DNA of 64,000 nt from Chinchilla lanigera (GCF_000276665.1 NW_004955405.1:10984924-11048923); one strand, 5' to 3'; numbered from the stretch's first letter, positions 48,971 to 62,059 are shown. Program-made: numbers and translations. Notes: generated from the letters alone by a model not told the origin.

Positions 48971-50118
48971 AGATAGCCACACCAATCAGGGGAAAATCTC
49001 ACACTACATCAGAAATAACTCTAGCAACATTGCAAATGTATGAAATACGTGAAGTGAAATCCAACTGTCAAAATAGAAAGTTAGACTAAAGAAATGTTTC
49101 TCCACCAGACATTTTCATCAATTTGTTTAGTTGATTTCAAGTTCCAATAACATCGCTGTGAAAAACAACAAAACTGTTAATGAGACAGAAATGTAACTAC
49201 CTGAGGCCAATGTACCCACTCAGAATTCTACTCTTTATTGTATATTTTGGTGTAAAATAAAATCCTTATTAACTTAGAAATGTGCATGATTTATTTTCAT
49301 AAATAGGTAATGCTCTTATCAGTTTAAAAAACTTAGAGAGAAAAAGTTTGTGTGCTGCCCTCATATAAAAAGTCAATATGATGTATTATTGATGATAAGA
49401 CTAAGAAGAAAAAGAAGAGAAAATATTTGGCAAGCATATTTTTTGTGTTCTCTGCCTCTTGTTTGGTAAATGGCATCAGAATATTTGGATTAGACGTGGT
49501 TCAAATGCTGGAGAATAACAGTTTTACAAGTTCTTTGCATCTTAGAATAGTCCAAGTATGTAATTTTGATGTGGCACTAGTTTGGGATATGAAAAAGGTA
49601 ATTTCATTTTGTTTTTCAATAAAATCTTTCTTGTATTCAGTTCCATGTGGTAGGTACCAACTCAAATACTACTTTGTTTTTAACATAAATGAAGAGAAAT
49701 GTAAACTATCCTTCCTGCAAAAGAGTCATCTGGAACCTCTCATCTTAGAATTCTCTACTTAAGAAAACAAAGTAAGCAATCCAGTCACTATTTGAGTTCA
49801 GATCTTAAATTAAAATCATATTTAATATTAGGTCTGTGATTAAAGTGATGATGACAGAGATGGGAAATGTACTCCTTTCAAAACCAAATACTCTTACAGA
49901 AATGGAAATAAACTTAACTATTTTTGAATCAACCATGGACAATATATATAAGTCTACCATGAACTATTTCTAGAAAGTGAGAAAAATTTCTCACTTTCTA
50001 GTGAGAATTTCTCTAGTGGGAATTTCTCCTTCTCAATTAATTGCCTTCAGTCTAAAGTTAGACATTTTTCATTACAAAAGTAATTTAGATTAGTATTTTC
50101 TGTATTGCACAGTGGACT

Positions 50119-50143
50119 AAAATAAAATAAAATAAAATAAAAC
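50119..50143. repeat. (AAAAT)n short microsatellite
   Basis: About five 'aaaat' units. Confidence 0.9.
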
Positions 50144-50691
50144 ATGCCCATAGAGTCTGTCAACTGGTGATAAACACAGTTGACATTTTTGTATAACTAA
50201 GCTAACCTGACCTAAGGCCTGGGGATACATGTATCTTTGAAGGCTTCTACATACTATTATTAACATTATTTTTAAATTGCTGACATCATACTACGGATCT
50301 GAAAACTAATTCTTTACCCAATAGTACTGTGAAAACATAATGTCATGTCATTTAAGATGTTCACAGCCATATTTTAAATTATTGCATGCATATGCAATTG
50401 TTAAAATGTTGCATACATAAGCATATTTTAAATTATTATATACAGCATTCTGCTGTTGACTTTATTTTTTAGAGCTCTTTCTAAATTAATGCAAATTACT
50501 TTAGGAGAGAAAAGAGAGACATTCAGGTAACACTCTTCTAAAATATTTTAAAATATATATTGAAGAATATAAAAAGGTAAATTTTTTGCAGTGTGACAGT
50601 TCTAGTGCTGGTGAAGTCATCTTCCTATTTAAAGCAGAAATTCTAACCTTCAAATCCAGACAGCACAGGATATCAGGAATTCTAACAAATT

Positions 50692-50813
50692 AAGAATTAC
50701 TTGGGCTGGGGATTTAGCTCAGCGGCACAGCGCCTGCCTGGCAAGCGCAAGGTTGTGCGTTTGATTCCCGGTACTGGAAACGCGCCCCCCCCACCAAAAA
50801 AAAAAGAATTACT
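50692..50813 (+). mobile_element. ID SINE with target-site duplication
   Basis: 'gggctggggatttagctcag', 'gcctgcctggcaagcgcaag', 'gtttgattcccggtactgg', then a C-run and A-tail. The duplication 'aagaattact' occurs at 50692-50701 and 50804-50813. The 'cgcgcccccccc' before the A tail is unusual for this family. Confidence 0.93.
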
Positions 50814-51294
50814 AAATGTATGTATATGCTCCAATCAGGACCTGCTTGCTTTAGGAATAATGGCTAAAATGTCAGATGAATAAAGAGTTTTTGTTCTTCT
50901 TTTCATTGTCCTTGCATAACTCAGTTGATTAACACCAAAATATTTATAAAAACTATTGAATCAAAAAGATCATAGAAATGAATTGCATAAATAGGAGTTC
51001 CAAGTGATTTGCTCTTTCCTTTCTTCTAAAAATAGTTTTCTTCATTTCTGGCTATTTTTTTACTTTAAAACAAACAAAAAAGTCTAATTATACAGCAGCA
51101 CCCTTATCTTTGTTCTTTTCCTCCTTTAATAACTATTGACTTTTTAGTTTATCATTCCTAATCATGTCTATAAACTTTGTTATAAACCTCCACAAACAAT
51201 AGGCAGTGATATTTTATTTTGAAATGCACTAACTGGTATTATATCCTGTAAAGCTAAATTGCCTCCACTTTCTCTCTTATTACCAACTATTATT

Positions 51295-51369
51295 TTAGGT
51301 ATTGGTCATTGAACCCTGGGATTGGGACATGCTGGACAAGTGTTCTGCCACTGAGATAAATTCCCAGCC
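51295..51369 (-). mobile_element. Old ID-related SINE remnant
   Basis: 'gtattggtcattgaaccctg', 'gacaagtgttctgccactga', 'gataaattcccagcccatt' is a diverged antisense ID without CpGs or clear duplication, so it is older than the other copies. Confidence 0.7.
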
Positions 51370-51554
51370 CATTTAAGAAAAATATTCTGGAATATATTCT
51401 TTATTTTAAATTTTAGTGTATTAGTACATGTGCATAGTATGTAATATTTGTATTCCTTCTGGGAAGTCGGTACAAGCACATAACACATCTTAATTCCTTT
51501 TTTCATCCCTTCCTTCTATCTCTGCCCCCTCCACCCCACCTCATGATTCCCACT

Positions 51555-51604
51555 TCCTCCTCCTCCTCCTTCTCCTCTTCCTCCTCCTCCTCCTTCTTCT
51601 TTTT
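51555..51604. repeat. (TCC)n low-complexity tract
   Basis: Repeated 'cctcct' with some 'ctt' steps; the corresponding minus-strand frame yields only Gly/Glu-rich nonsense. Confidence 0.9.
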
Positions 51605-51739
51605 TGATACATGTCTGCAGCACAAAATTCTTACATTCCTTATGTGGGGTTGGTATGATAGTGCAAGAGAGACTGCATTTTTCTGTTTTTAACTCCATAT
51701 TAAAAGTCACTTAAAGTTTACTTAAACTGTTCTTGACCT

Positions 51740-52125
51740 CCACTTTTTACCCCTTTGCCTTGGTTAGTTATCAACACACTTAAAGGAGAGCAGAGTCATA
51801 AGATGGGAACAGAACAAACAGGAAAAATTGGGAAGTGGACTAAATGTTAAACTGCAATGGTCATTTGGAGTTCCACTGTCTGGCCTTCTGGGAGTAGCAA
51901 ACTTCATGGAAATTGTGTAACATTCTTGGAAGATTCTCTGAGATGAGGTAATGGTTACTGTGGAAGCCTAAAATGTGCTTAAACCAAAGGTGAGACTCAG
52001 ATGGGGCAGACATTTTCTATGGCTCCTGGTTAGAGACTGTCCGTCAGCAGGCTCAATAAAGCTTTGTTAGTTACTGCCTTTTCAGTTTTCTTGTGAGTGC
52101 CTTTCTTGCTGAACTCTCTTGCTGT
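51740..52125 (+). mobile_element. Possible LTR fragment within the L1
   Basis: A foreign-looking block ends in 'gctcaataaagctttgttagttactgcc', a polyadenylation signal placed as in a retroviral R region, with L1-derived 3' UTR sequence on both sides. I do not recognise the family and see no clean duplication. Confidence 0.35.
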
Positions 52126-53499
52126 ATCAGGTATATGTACATAACACATCTTAATTCCTTTTTCATCCCCTTTCCTTCCATCTCTGCTCCTTCCACCGCA
52201 CCTCTTGATTCCCCTTCCTTCCTCTTTTTTGTTTTTCAGTACAGGTCTTCAGTACATAATGCTTCCATTCCTTGTGTGGAGTTGGTACATGCACATGACA
52301 CGTCTTAATTCCTTTTTCATCCCCTCTCCCTTCCCTCCATCTCTTGATCCCTTTCTACTTTGAAAATGGTCTATCTCCCTACTTCTTACTATCTTTTGCT
52401 TTTACTCTCATTTTCTCATGTAACAGAAACCATGTGATATTTAAGCTTCTGTACATTCTTACACGTTTTTCCAAGAACGTTTATCATAGTTTCTCTAAAG
52501 TGCACACATAAAAGTTAAATTCCTTCTTCATAGACTATAACCAACTTTACCTCAACCCTCAAATTTCTCAACTGTGCTATATGGCGTTGATACCAATTTG
52601 CATTCTCTTTTTAATTTTTTTTCCAATTTGCATTCTGAAGAATATACAGCATACCAGTTTTCCTTTAGTGTCACCCCCCAACACACATATCAGACATACT
52701 CATCATTTAGCCAATTGATGCACATTAAGATGTATCTCATTTAAAAGCACATCTTTATTGGTTAATAATAAAATATATTTGTAAATATTCACTGGTCCCT
52801 AGTGCTTCCTAGTCTGAGAATTATGTTTTTACACCTTTTGCCTATTTATCTTCAGGTTGTTCTAATTAATGCATAGAAGTTATCCATATGCTGTAGCATG
52901 TAGATACTAAGCCTTTTATTGTTGTAATAGTTATTAACATATGAACTGTACACATTAATGGCTATCACCGTGGCTTTTTCCTCAGTGCATATACTCTGTT
53001 CCATTGGTGTCTGTTTCTTTTCTTTACCCTCTTCTGCCCCTACCACTCCTCTCTCCCTGGTCTTTTTCTCAGTCCTTAATTGTCCCTTTTCTACTTTCAG
53101 GTCACCTTTGGGTTTTGTGGTTTTGTTTTGTTTTCAGTTTCCACATGTGAGACAAAATATGTGATACTTGTCTCTCCATGTCTGACTTATGTAGCTTAAC
53201 ATGATGTTTTGCAGTTCTATCCATTTCCTGCAAATGACAGGGTTTCATTCTTTATGATTGAATAATATTCCATTGTGTATATATATATACCATATTTTCA
53301 AAGGGTTGGTATCAAGCCTTTGATTTTTATTTATGTTACAAAACTTCTCTAATTATATTATTTTTCTTTTCATTTTTATGATAGTTTTGATCAACAATCT
53401 TAATTTGATATAATAATATGTGCCAATAAGTCTGGACAAATATTGTTCAATTTTGTTTATCTATCACACTTCACAGAATTTTGCTTTCTTGACTGTTTA

Positions 53500-53656
53500 A
53501 TTTTTATTTTTGTTTTGTTTTTTGAGACACAGTCTTGGTACACATTTCAGGTTGGCCTTGAACTATGTAGTTCAGGCTGGCCTCAGATTCACAGTGATCC
53601 TCCTTCCTCAGCCTCTTGAGTGCTGAGATAAAGGTGCACATCACCACACCTGGCAA
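53500..53656 (-). mobile_element. B1 SINE
   Basis: Antisense: 'ttttgagacacagtcttggt', 'ggttggccttgaactatgt', 'caggctggcctcagattcac', 'agcctcttgagtgctgagat', 'caccacacctggc'. Nested in the minus-strand L1, in the same orientation. Confidence 0.92.
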
Positions 53657-54314
53657 CATTTTTACTTTTAATTTCAAAGAGTTCTCCTTTTCTTATTATT
53701 ATACATGTTTTGTTTGATTTGGGTAATAATTTACTCTTTTTTCTAGCTTTTCAAGGTAGAAGACTAAATCTTTGATATATGTTTTTTAAAAAAGAATTTA
53801 ATGCTATAAATTTCCATGTGATCTCTGTTTTAGCTGATTCCCCTCTATTTTTTTCATTTTTATTCAGCTTGAATGAAATTTCTTACATAATTTTCTTTTC
53901 AACTAATAGATTATTCAGAAATGCATGGTTTAATTTCCAAATATTTGAGAATTTTCCAGATATGGTTCAATTATTATTCTCTAATTTTAGTCCACTGTAT
54001 TTTGACAGTACATGTCATGTGATCTATCTTTTTAAGCATGCTAAAGACTATTTTATTTTAGAAAGTAGTCTAGTCTGGATAGTGCTCACGTGCTCTTAGG
54101 AAAACCTTGTGCATTTTGTATTATGTGCTGTATTCTAGAAATGTCAACTAGATCAAGTGATTTCATTATGTTATCCAGGTTTTCTATCTCTAGATACTTC
54201 TTCTTGGTCTACTTGTTCTATTGGTTACTGAGGGATGAAATTCTGTGAGTATATAAGTAGAACTACTTTTCCTCTTAGTTCGTCACAAATTTGTTCCATG
54301 TATTATGAAGACTT

Positions 54315-54352
54315 CTCCTTCTCTCTCTCTCCCTCTTTCTCTCTCTCTCTTT

Positions 54353-54386
<34 letters not shown>

Positions 54387-54486
54387 NNNNNNNNNNNNNN
54401 NNNNNNNNNNNNNNNNNNNNNNNNNNNNNNNNNNNNNNNNNNNNNNNNNNNNNNNNNNNNNNNNNNNNNNNNNNNNNNNNNNNNNN

Positions 54487-54550
<64 letters not shown>
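54315..54550. other. (CT)n microsatellite with a 100-N assembly gap
   Basis: CT-rich sequence from 54315, pure CT from about 54359 to 54386, then 100 N (54387-54486), then 64 bases of CT to 54550. The gap length is a placeholder and the true array size is unknown. Ser-Leu or Arg-Glu 'proteins' across it are artefacts. Confidence 0.98.
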
Positions 54551-54554
<4 letters not shown>

Positions 54555-56229
54555 CAGATTGAATACAGGGCTCATATATACTGGTTACATGTAGGAATGT
54601 TTTATTTTGGTGAACTGACCCTCTCATCATTACATAGTATTGTTCTTATCCTTTCGAATATTCCTGGTTTTGAAATTAACTTTGCTAATATCAATACGGT
54701 TACTCTATGGGAATGCAACATATGAGATACAATTCAGTGATACCACAAGCTCGGTGTGGAATCAGGCACAGTTCACTCAGTGTCAGGCAGCTGAATCAGG
54801 AACATGTTTTTTTCTTGAATTGTCCTCGCGAACTCCATAGAATGGATCTATGAAAGTGAATCCAATTGTAAATTGCTTTCTATTTATTTAATAGGCCTTG
54901 AAATGACTTCTAAAAGTCAGTTATAATTACAATTATAGGTATGTCTGCTGGACTGTAAAAGGTCAAGGCATTTTCAAATGTAGATTAGATACCTCTAAAG
55001 GTTAAGTTAGGGGATGGAGATTAACCATAAATTGTATTTCCTCTATAATTTTGCCATTTATATTTTATTTTAAAAATACAATAAAAATATATGCCTAGAA
55101 AATATCTCAAGATTGTTGTTCTCTCTTTTGATGGGTCAGAACATGAGTCACTTATTTCCTCCACCCAGTGTCTGTCTTGGCCACCATAGATTGACCTTGA
55201 TCAGCTCTTCATAAATCTATACCTCACTTAGCAATGGGAGCTCGAATAAGAAGACATGGATCAACAAAAGAGTCACTCTGTTATCAAATGACAGGACTTT
55301 TCAAAACAGCATAGTCCTGTGTCAAAAATAGCATTTACATTTCTCTGAAAGTGTTTGTATCTGAACATGAAGAGCCACCAGTGATCTGGTGAATAATCTG
55401 CAGGTCACTTGAGACTGCTTCACAAGCAAACATTTACTCACCGTTATGTGACACATTGGTTGAGGAAGATTTCGGCTGAACATTTTCTATTGAGTTTTGG
55501 TTAAATTATTCACTATATGAATAAAATTACAATTTTCTACTTTGATAGTGATTTCCACCACTTTTCGATCATGGTAATTAAAATGCTATTCACCTCTGAT
55601 TAGAGGGAAGATGCTTTAAAAAAACGAATGTTCTGTGATACTTTGAGATTTTCATGGTGTATATTTTTATGAACCACTAGAAAACTGCACTCTTGCCCCA
55701 TAAAAGTTTAACTAGAGATAGAAACACAAGTGAATCTTGATATCCTAACATTAATATATTGGGGTTCTCTTTCTACCTTATCTTACCTCAGAATTATTGT
55801 AAAATGAGGAGTGTTAAGGTAGTCTCTTCCTAAACCTAAAATAAATAGGAAAAAATTTCCAAAGATAGATCAGAGTATTTCTTAACGACTAATTTTTCTA
55901 TGATTTCAGCTATACTCTTTAATATTATACATAATTTTCAGAAATATATTTCCTTTATGAAATTTTACTGTGAATGAAAGGAAACAGCTCTGATAGCCAG
56001 AGCATAATAAGAAATTGCTTTCCTTGGGATAAAGGACATAATGGAATACATATACTCCATTTTAATTACATATATTTTATCTTACCCACTGTGAACAATT
56101 ATTGATTTTGTCTGATGAGTCAAATTATAGCACATTTAACCAATGCTAAACTCAGTTCCCATACCCTGCACAAAATCCTGATCTGTTATTCACCTTGCAC
56201 ATCTTTCCATTTTTAGTTGATTTATGTTT

Positions 56230-57045
56230 GATCTTACTGGAATAAGATGTATATTTATTAAGACATAAAATATGAGTTCAAGAGATGGAGTTAAGAGATA
56301 AACCAGGTGAAATATTACATATCACTCTAAGGAACATAAATGCCATCTCATCTTTAATGAGGGAGGATCTGTGACTGTTTCAAGTAGAGTGATATGATCT
56401 GGTACATATTTTAAGGCACCCAATTTGATTATTGTGTAGGAAATTTATGAAGAGGTTTAAGCAGCACCAGGGTAAGACAAAATATGAACCCACTGAACAT
56501 GGCAAGAAACCCCAATGGTCAGTAGAAGGAGATGTCTAGAGGAATAGAAGGGGAGTATGTCCTAGAAATATTTAGGAGGCAAAGTTTGCATGACTTGATG
56601 ATGAATCTGTGAGGGATGTAAAGGACAGATTAATTAAGAACACTTGTGTTCCTGGAGAAGACTGCAACATCAACCAGGGGAATTAGCATGGAGGGTGTGG
56701 AGCTAATGGAGCCTGATTTTTATATACTGATTTTGACATTATGTCAACCACAAGTGTACAGAGTATATTTGCTTTATATGTTTGAACCAGAGAGCAGAGT
56801 TTAGAACTAAAAGCGAAAGTACAGGTGTGAAAGATAGAGACATAAGAACAAATCAAATAACCTAGTTTGTGTGAAAAAGAAAGAGAAATGAGATGGATAC
56901 TCAAGTCTGAACCTTAACATCCAAGAAGGAGAAGCAGAGAAGGGAGAGTACTTGAAGGTCATAAAGTTAAGAAATGTTTCAAGACCTAGCTGTATCAAAA
57001 GGCGCAAGAGGACAACAATGTCCAACACCATTAGGAAAACGTGAT
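56230..57045 (-). repeat. L2 LINE relic (antisense)
   Basis: 'gagtgatatgatctggtaca', 'gcacccaatttgattattgtg', 'gatgatgaatctgtgaggga', 'gacaacaatgtccaacac' keep the antisense L2 body order over about 800 bases. The minus open frames at 56683-57031 are shadows of it. Confidence 0.6.
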
Positions 57046-58254
57046 TTTGTTCCTCAGCACTTGCATTTTAACAATGTTCATCTATAGTACACCTGGTCAT
57101 CACCTGGTTAATACTTACCTCTGAGAAATACCTATTTGGAAAGGACATGAGCCAGTTCTTTAGCCACTAACTCTGCTTCAAATTAAGATGTGTCACAGAA
57201 TGCAGGAAGATTAGGAATATTTATTCACGACTGTGACCTTCTCAGTCATGCTGGGAAAGCAGAGAGCAGGTCTGTGGAGGCGCACGTACCACGGGGCCCA
57301 CATGGTAGAGAGTTAATGGAAAGCCCCAGATGGTGAGCTGAGTGCGGTGGGCACACCCTCCCTGAGACACATTTTAAGCAAATTGATGCTCTTGTGTATG
57401 GCCATTTGGACTATACTTGTGAGTACTTTGATATGAGTTTTGATGTATATTTGATGTGGGTTTTAATGTATCTTAGAGTAAACTCTCTCCACAGCTTTAT
57501 TCCTTTCTATGCCCTAAAGTGTTGTTATTTGTGAATCTTATTAAAAATTAACACAAATCTATTTCCCATATGCTTTTTTTTTACAGTTGAACAATGGCCT
57601 TTGTTGATGAGCATGATCCATTCATTGATTTCTGGGCCCACATGTGCTAGAAAGCATCCCAAATCGAGCGATGGATCTGGAAAAAGCTCAGTGATTTATT
57701 TCAGCAGTGTTCAGAATTTCATGTGTCAAAAGAGTTGTGGGGTGACTACAAATTTGGAGAACTGGATTTCTCTCTGTGAGGGGGAAAGTGATCTGCCATG
57801 AATCGAGTTCTGATTAATATGCTCCTAATTGCACTTGCTTTTGTCTGAAACCTCATGTATTAGGACAAAACCACTTCAGTTAGCACCCCACTTGAGGGAT
57901 AGATATAGAACCTGAAAGAAGGCAGCTAAACTGAGAATTGACTGGGAAAACCTTGCTGTCTCTGCATAATTCTTGTCACAACGGGGCTATGGTTAGAGAC
58001 ATTCTAGTTCAATTTTTATGCTGTAAAAAACAAACAAATGAACAAAATAACTCATTCATCACCAAAACTAGAACCTTGACGCAGATTTTATGGAATATAG
58101 CCTAACAAGTTCTGGGCTAATCCATTGCATCAAACAAACACTAAAAAGAGTTGTAATATAAATTCCATCCTCTGTCTACTTTAATATTCTTGTCAGAAAA
58201 GAAATGAAAAGTTAGGCAAGAGAATAATGAAGGGGGAGCAGAAACTTTATGATG

Positions 58255-58400
58255 AATTAGGTAGATTATTATTTTCTGTAGTCTTAGTTTACTCATCTGT
58301 AAAATGGAAATAATACCCTCTTGAGATTGCACGAGCTACATTACATAATGTCCCTGAAGCTCTGTACATATTAGATATGAGCTCTTGATACATTTGAACT
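58255..58400 (+). repeat. MIR SINE relic
   Basis: 'cttagtttactcatctgtaa', 'aatggaaataataccctctt', 'gagattgcacgagctac', 'gctctgtacatattagat' is a clear sense MIR core and tail. Confidence 0.75.
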
Positions 58401-58969
58401 GACGGTTATGGGTGATTCTTATTAGGAGGGTTGCATTAACACTCGCTACTTGTAACTAGCTTATCACCTATTGGCAAGTGACAAACTGGAGCAAGGAAAA
58501 TACATCTGAGTAAAATAAAAAATGAACAAAATGATACTTATTTGCCTATACCTCAGGAAAAAACATTGCTGCTAATCAATCTCTTAAAACACACAAGTCC
58601 TACAGAAGTGGTTTGTGTTTACAAGGCAATGTAATTACATACTCTGAGATATACAAGGCACTGTTCATTTAGAAAGAAAGTCTGTTGCCTAAAGAACATT
58701 TTAAAATGTGGAATACTTTTGTTCTATATTTCCCACAACAAATAGAGAGAAATAAGCAACAAATAACTTCAGTAATTATGATTAGCTCACCAACATATTT
58801 CTTTTACGTACATTCGCTAATGTGATTTTTATGTTGCGTATATACAATTTAGCGATATTTTCAGTTAGTAAAACTGCTTCTCTTTTAAAAAGACCTCAAA
58901 ATCTCCACATGCTTCATGATTCCAGATTTACCACCTGAACAAACGAAAGAAGAAAAACCCAAGCAAATA

Positions 58970-59518
58970 TATGAGGTGTGATTGAGAACATGGTGAATAT
59001 TTGAATTAAAAATATTTTTATAGTAAAAGACACATTGCCTTTAATCTTCATCGAAATATTCCCCTTCAGTTCAAGCACACTTGCCCCTGTATTCTTGCTA
59101 CTTTCTGACGCAGTTCTGGAAAACTTTCATGTCTTTAGTTGCGCTGTCTTGGTTGGGCCTACATCCTAAATCAATTCAAAATGTTTACTTTGTGATCATT
59201 TTGATGTGAGAGAAGTGCCAGAAATATCACAGTGCCAGACTTGAGGATAATGTTGACAAAGGCACACCATAATATTTTTACAAGCCTGCTTTTGTTTTGG
59301 ATGGAACTTGGCAGAAGCATTCCCTGTATTTTTCATCATAGTGCCTAAAGACACTGATGAAGGAGGACTTCCAGAACTGCTTCAGGAAACAGTGAGAACA
59401 GCTGTGTGTGTTCCTAATGAAGTGTAGTATTTTGAAGGAGATTAATGACACTATGTCTTTTATAACACTCATTTTAAAAATAAATAAATGTTCTCCATAG
59501 TTTTGATCACATCTTGTA
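58970..59518. mobile_element. Mariner-like element made of two inverted 3' halves
   Basis: A Tc1/mariner-like end 'tgaggtgtgattgagaacat' starts at 58972 after a TA. At the other side 'ttttgatcacatcttg' ends at 59516 before a TA. Both are forms of the same mariner terminus. Between them, the minus-strand reading of 58981-59160 and the plus-strand reading of 59330-59490 are homologous to one another: 'ctaaagaca', 'ttccagaactgc', 'gtgtcttttactat' against 'ctaaagaca', 'ttccagaactgc', 'atgtcttttataac'. These match the transposase-end region of mariner relics as I recall them, so the element is a 545-bp inverted repeat, not a normal mariner. No intact transposase. Confidence 0.7.
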
Positions 59519-59984
59519 GATGAACAACTTGAGGAGTAAGTTATAAATCTCCAATGATGAAGGATTATATTGAGTTTAAAGGACTATAATAGAAAATATA
59601 AGATGATGAAGTGACAGAAAATTTTAATAATCAGTAGGAAATTAAACATTTGTAACATAGTGCTTGAGGTGATTTGTTCACTACTTCTCACACGTGATAA
59701 TGTGATGAATAAATATTTGTGCCCCACAAGAAGAGACAAATGCCAAGACAAGTATTTATAATGAAGGAACATCCCCAAGTGCCACAGGGAAAATTTTTAA
59801 AATAAATATTCCAAATTAAAACCTGAGAAAATCAGAAAACAGCAAGAAAATTTAATGTAATGAAAAGGAGAAAAGATGGAATCATTTCTGAACCTGACAC
59901 TGACCTATGAACAGTTCTGAGAATGTGACTTGTAGCAGTCAATCATCATTACAGACATATTCACACACCAATTCACACCTAATG

Positions 59985-60200
59985 AGACATAAACTTTATT
60001 CCAGGCTCTGTCTTTGGCATGAAGGATTCAGAGATGAATGAGATGGTGCTTTAGACTCTATGGAATTCTTTGTGTATCTGGACAACAAATGAAGAGGTCA
60101 AATGGAAGCACACGCTAACTTAGATGAACCTCAGATAAGGGTCATCCCACTTAGCTTGAGATGTCCCCATGCATCCGAGAGGAAATTACTCTGAAGGTCA
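59985..60200 (-). repeat. L2 LINE relic (antisense)
   Basis: 'cataaactttattccaggct', 'ctttggcatgaaggattcag', 'agatgaatgagatggtgct', 'tggacaacaaatgaagagg' follow the antisense L2 3' end. Confidence 0.5.
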
Positions 60201-61539
60201 TATAGGAAATCCCTAGAATGAGAATAAAGTTTAGAAAACATTGCAATATGCAAGGGCTCAGAAGTACAAGAACATGTGAGGTGTTTTGGGAAATGATAAG
60301 TAGTGCTTCATTGCAGATCACATTCTGCCAGATAAGATGAAATAGACCTGAGTCACAAAACTACGTAATCACAGCTCCTGGAATGGGTGTTTCACTGTGT
60401 CTGAACTTGGCTTTTTCTTAGGGCTGGTATCTTGGAGGCCTATGTACCCTGAAACAACAGCAGATGTCATTAGTGTCTTTTTTTCACCATTTCTAATTCT
60501 TGGGTCACAAGAGAAAATACCAGTATCATCTCTCAGGGGGAAAGACCAGAACATTTTGAGCCAGGACATTTTGTCTACAAGCAGCAATGGATTTTGAACC
60601 AAGCATTAGAAGCCAGGATAGAGTTCCAAATGGGGATCTGAGAAAAAAAAAGCAGTACGAGGTAGTGGAACAAAACAGGCAAACAAAACAACATGGGATA
60701 AGATTTAGAGAGAGCTGAAAACCCATAACAGAATGTTTAAATGTTCTTAGTAGTTTGTCTATGTGGGTGTGTATCTTTTCCCTGGTAGTTTGTGTACCTG
60801 AGAATCCACAGTAAAACTGTTATGTTCTCAACAACAGGGTGTGTCTGCTTAAGCTTGTGTCTATATGCTGTGCTCACATAAGAGTCAAGACTCTCCCCAG
60901 TGCAGATAATCCTTTAGAATGATTTATAGTGCAAGCGAGGTTATCAAATTGATGCCTTGAAAAACTTTTTATTATTTCTTGCTGTACAACAAAGCCTATT
61001 TAGCATCCAGAATAGATATAATCCAAATTGAAGTCAAATAAAAGCTCTGTCATACAGCCCCCCACTTTGAAGACCAAATTAACTGTGACAGAACAATAAT
61101 TTCTGTACTTTTTTATCTTTAACTTCAAAACTGGCAGATCACTTTTTAAAACAATCATAATGCATACACCAACTTTACAACAAAATATCATCTTCCTGTC
61201 ATTCAAAAGGGAGGTATATTTTGTGACTAAAACATCTGAACAAGTGATTTTTACTGTTTAAAATGGCCTTTCAGGAGGTTTTAAGGATCATTTCTACATG
61301 TGTAACAAAATTGTGGAATTTTGAGACCTGAAAAAAAAAGATAGGGATTATCTGATATTTTTGTTTCCTGTTATGGATAAGTGGAAGCCCACATAATGAC
61401 TTAATCCAAAGATCTTTTTATACTAGCAACCTGTTACACTTTGTTTTCCATACATGGAATGACACATTATAATCTGATGCATTAGTTTCTACTTCTTCAG
61501 TCTATAAACTCCTAACTATATAAGCATTGCTCAAAGGTA

Positions 61540-61612
61540 AACATCTTTGCACATCTATTTATAGCACAGAACTAGATATACGACAGAAAGTCAATCAGCA
61601 AATGAATGAATG
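61540..61612 (+). repeat. L2 LINE 3' terminus
   Basis: 'gcacatctatttatagcaca', 'gaactagatatacgacagaa', 'agtcaatcagcaaatgaatg' with a GAAT-repeat tail is the sense L2 end. Confidence 0.6.
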
Positions 61613-62059
61613 AATGCTATTCTATATAAAGAAAGCTACTCATGGGGGGAAAAGTATTTTACTTAGGCTTAATATCTCCTTCACTAATAAAAGACTGCTC
61701 TCTTAATCCTGGAACTCTTATATATCAGATATCTGATTTTGTTTCACATTAGTGAGTCTGTATTTCCTATGACTCAAGAGTTCATTTGCTTAATCATGTA
61801 TACTTAGATAATTCTCTATGAGAATCTTTATCTTTTCCAAGCCAAATCTGAGAATTCTGGTTGATCCCTGGTTTCATATTTTTAGAGCAAATAAATTATT
61901 CTATACTTGATATCTTCATATTTTTCTGGCAAAATTTAAGAAATTGGCTTGATATTGCCTTCAGATAAAACTTACAACAAACACTAAATTATTAAAAGTC
62001 CATTTCCAGTGGTTGTGAAATTTACCAAGATGATCACCTGAATTAACCTATTATTTTCT

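Larger units (their letters stand above)
51395..54720 (-). mobile_element. L1 LINE, minus strand, with nested inserts
   Basis: Reading right to left: ORF2 relics ('gtgaactgaccctctcatca' near 54612; 'agattattcagaaatgcatgg' near 53909; 'tgtcaactagatcaagtg' near 54142), then the ORF2 end ('ttgaataatattccattgtg', 53257) and a pyrimidine-rich (plus strand) 3' UTR down to about 51395. Frames are destroyed. A B1 (53500-53656), an LTR-like block (about 51740-52125) and the (CT)n with its gap sit inside. The 3' UTR module 'cacatcttaattcctttttc' is present three times (near 51480, 52146, 52303). Confidence 0.8.

Noticed and set aside
49427..49762. 111-codon plus-strand open frame as a gene
   Set aside because: It starts and ends in AT-rich intergenic sequence, shows no domain or signal I recognise, and has no CpG or splice context.
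54235..54630. Ser-Leu and Arg-Glu repeat proteins
   Set aside because: They read through a (CT)n microsatellite and a run of N.
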